Source: Prochlorococcus sp. AG-315-I14 (GTDB lineage: Bacteria > Cyanobacteriota > Cyanobacteriia > PCC-6307 > Cyanobiaceae). Taken from it: DNA of 24,490 nucleotides. Every line of letters begins with the position of its first letter. Positions within the stretch are counted from its first letter, which is position 1. Position numbers and translations under genes: made by a program. Below are positions 24,177 to 24,490 of this stretch, one piece after another. Under the pieces are notes generated by a model, which was not told the origin of the DNA, searched no databases, and was given only the letters and a program-made list of their open reading frames with translations. The DNA is taken from positions 1 through 24,490 of the forward strand of contig QBWF01000013.1 of assembly GCA_003283665.1 (NCBI GenBank), given 5' to 3'.

Positions 24177-24490
24177 TTAGTTCTCTTTTCCACCATATGA
24201 TTCTGAATTTAATGGTTGAACCTTTGAAAGTTCATTAAGTAGCTCAAATTTTATTGATGGAGCACAAGCAAGTATTCGTCCGCTTTCAAGATTGAAATCT
24301 CCTTCAGGATAATTTGTTACTAATCCACCAGCCATTTCCACAATGGGTATACCGCCAGCGAGGTCCCATTTTGCTAAACCTCGTTCCCAATATCCATCAA
24401 CACGTCCTGCTGCAACAAAAGCGAGATCAACTGCAGCGGCACCTCCCCTCCTCACACCGTGAGTTCGGTGTGTTAACCAGCAAAATTCAG
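24177..24490 (-). CDS. Inositol monophosphatase family protein (5' end outside window)
   Basis: The frame stays open to the window edge and ends in a stop at 24177-24179, so about 104 C-terminal residues are visible. They contain THGVRRGGAAAVDLAFVAAG followed by RVDGYWERGLAKWDLAGGIPIVEMAGG. This includes the W-D-x-A-G motif of the SuhB/IMPase family, whose Asp helps bind catalytic metal. Family members dephosphorylate inositol phosphate or related sugar phosphates, and some cyanobacterial ones act on histidinol phosphate. Location directly upstream of hisZ (33 bases) makes a histidinol-phosphatase-like role worth considering, but the visible half cannot decide this. Confidence 0.92.
   Translation of the reverse strand, partial: EFCWLTHRTHGVRRGGAAAVDLAFVAAGRVDGYWERGLAKWDLAGGIPIVEMAGGLVTNYPEGDFNLESGRILACAPSIKFELLNELSKVQPLNSESYGGKEN

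Noticed and set aside
24440..24460. CTCCTCACAC on the + strand, similar to the conserved core of cyanobacterial ncRNA Yfr1
   Set aside because: It is the reverse complement of the conserved THGVRRGG codons of the IMPase gene, and no Yfr1-like hairpins or terminator surround it.
1..24490. tRNA, rRNA, CRISPR array, insertion sequence or prophage signals
   Set aside because: No cloverleaf-type T-loop context in the intergenic gaps, no regularly spaced direct repeats, and no transposase or integrase frames were seen by eye.

Overview
The window is an AT-rich, densely packed bacterial chromosome segment from a marine unicellular cyanobacterium. Prochlorococcus is the best fit. The reasons are the photosynthesis genes (petN, psaK, thf1/psb29, an FtsH2-like thylakoid protease), several small proteins of picocyanobacterial type, very short intergenic gaps, and weak or absent Shine-Dalgarno sequences. 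A low-light lineage with moderately low GC is a guess from overall composition. I see no mobile element, tRNA, rRNA, CRISPR array or phage module. No gene-free stretch exceeds 300 bases; the longest gaps are 7687-7853, 11840-12012 and 4438-4588.

Region 1 (1-4206, + strand) is a tight co-directional block: the end of a DUF3082 membrane protein, a putative 31-residue membrane microprotein, pdhB (pyruvate dehydrogenase E1 beta), secD, secF and a small conserved membrane protein. Gaps from pdhB onward are 2 to 6 bases, so one transcript is likely.

Region 2 (4237-8268) is the least characterised part. It holds a lysine-rich 66-residue protein, a divergently transcribed ArnT/PMT-type membrane glycosyltransferase, and a run of short genes of unknown function: 43, about 113, 89, 138 and about 79 residues. 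Two further candidates (37 and 49 residues) are proposed from sequence alone.

Region 3 (8378-11839) groups photosynthetic-membrane genes: petN (cytochrome b6f), a 40-residue membrane protein 9 bases behind it, thf1/psb29, clpP and an FtsH2-like protease. Thf1 is known to act with thylakoid FtsH, so this looks like a thylakoid protein quality-control neighbourhood.

Region 4 (12013-17555) is central metabolism and housekeeping: a MacB-type ABC permease behind pyruvate kinase, a divergent MazG-like pyrophosphohydrolase, a YggT protein, scpB and ilvA.

Region 5 (17674-24490) has dxs (first enzyme of the MEP isoprenoid pathway) on the + strand, convergent with a long minus-strand series: suhB-type inositol monophosphatase (cut by the window edge), hisZ, htpG, rpmB, DUF2499, DUF3593 and psaK. 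A perfect 30-base palindrome separates dxs from psaK and probably terminates both.

No dramatic new system is evident. The most promising unexplained material is the set of microproteins around petN and in 6.2-8.2 kb, the DUF2499-DUF3593-psaK linkage, and the inverted repeat in the dxs leader.
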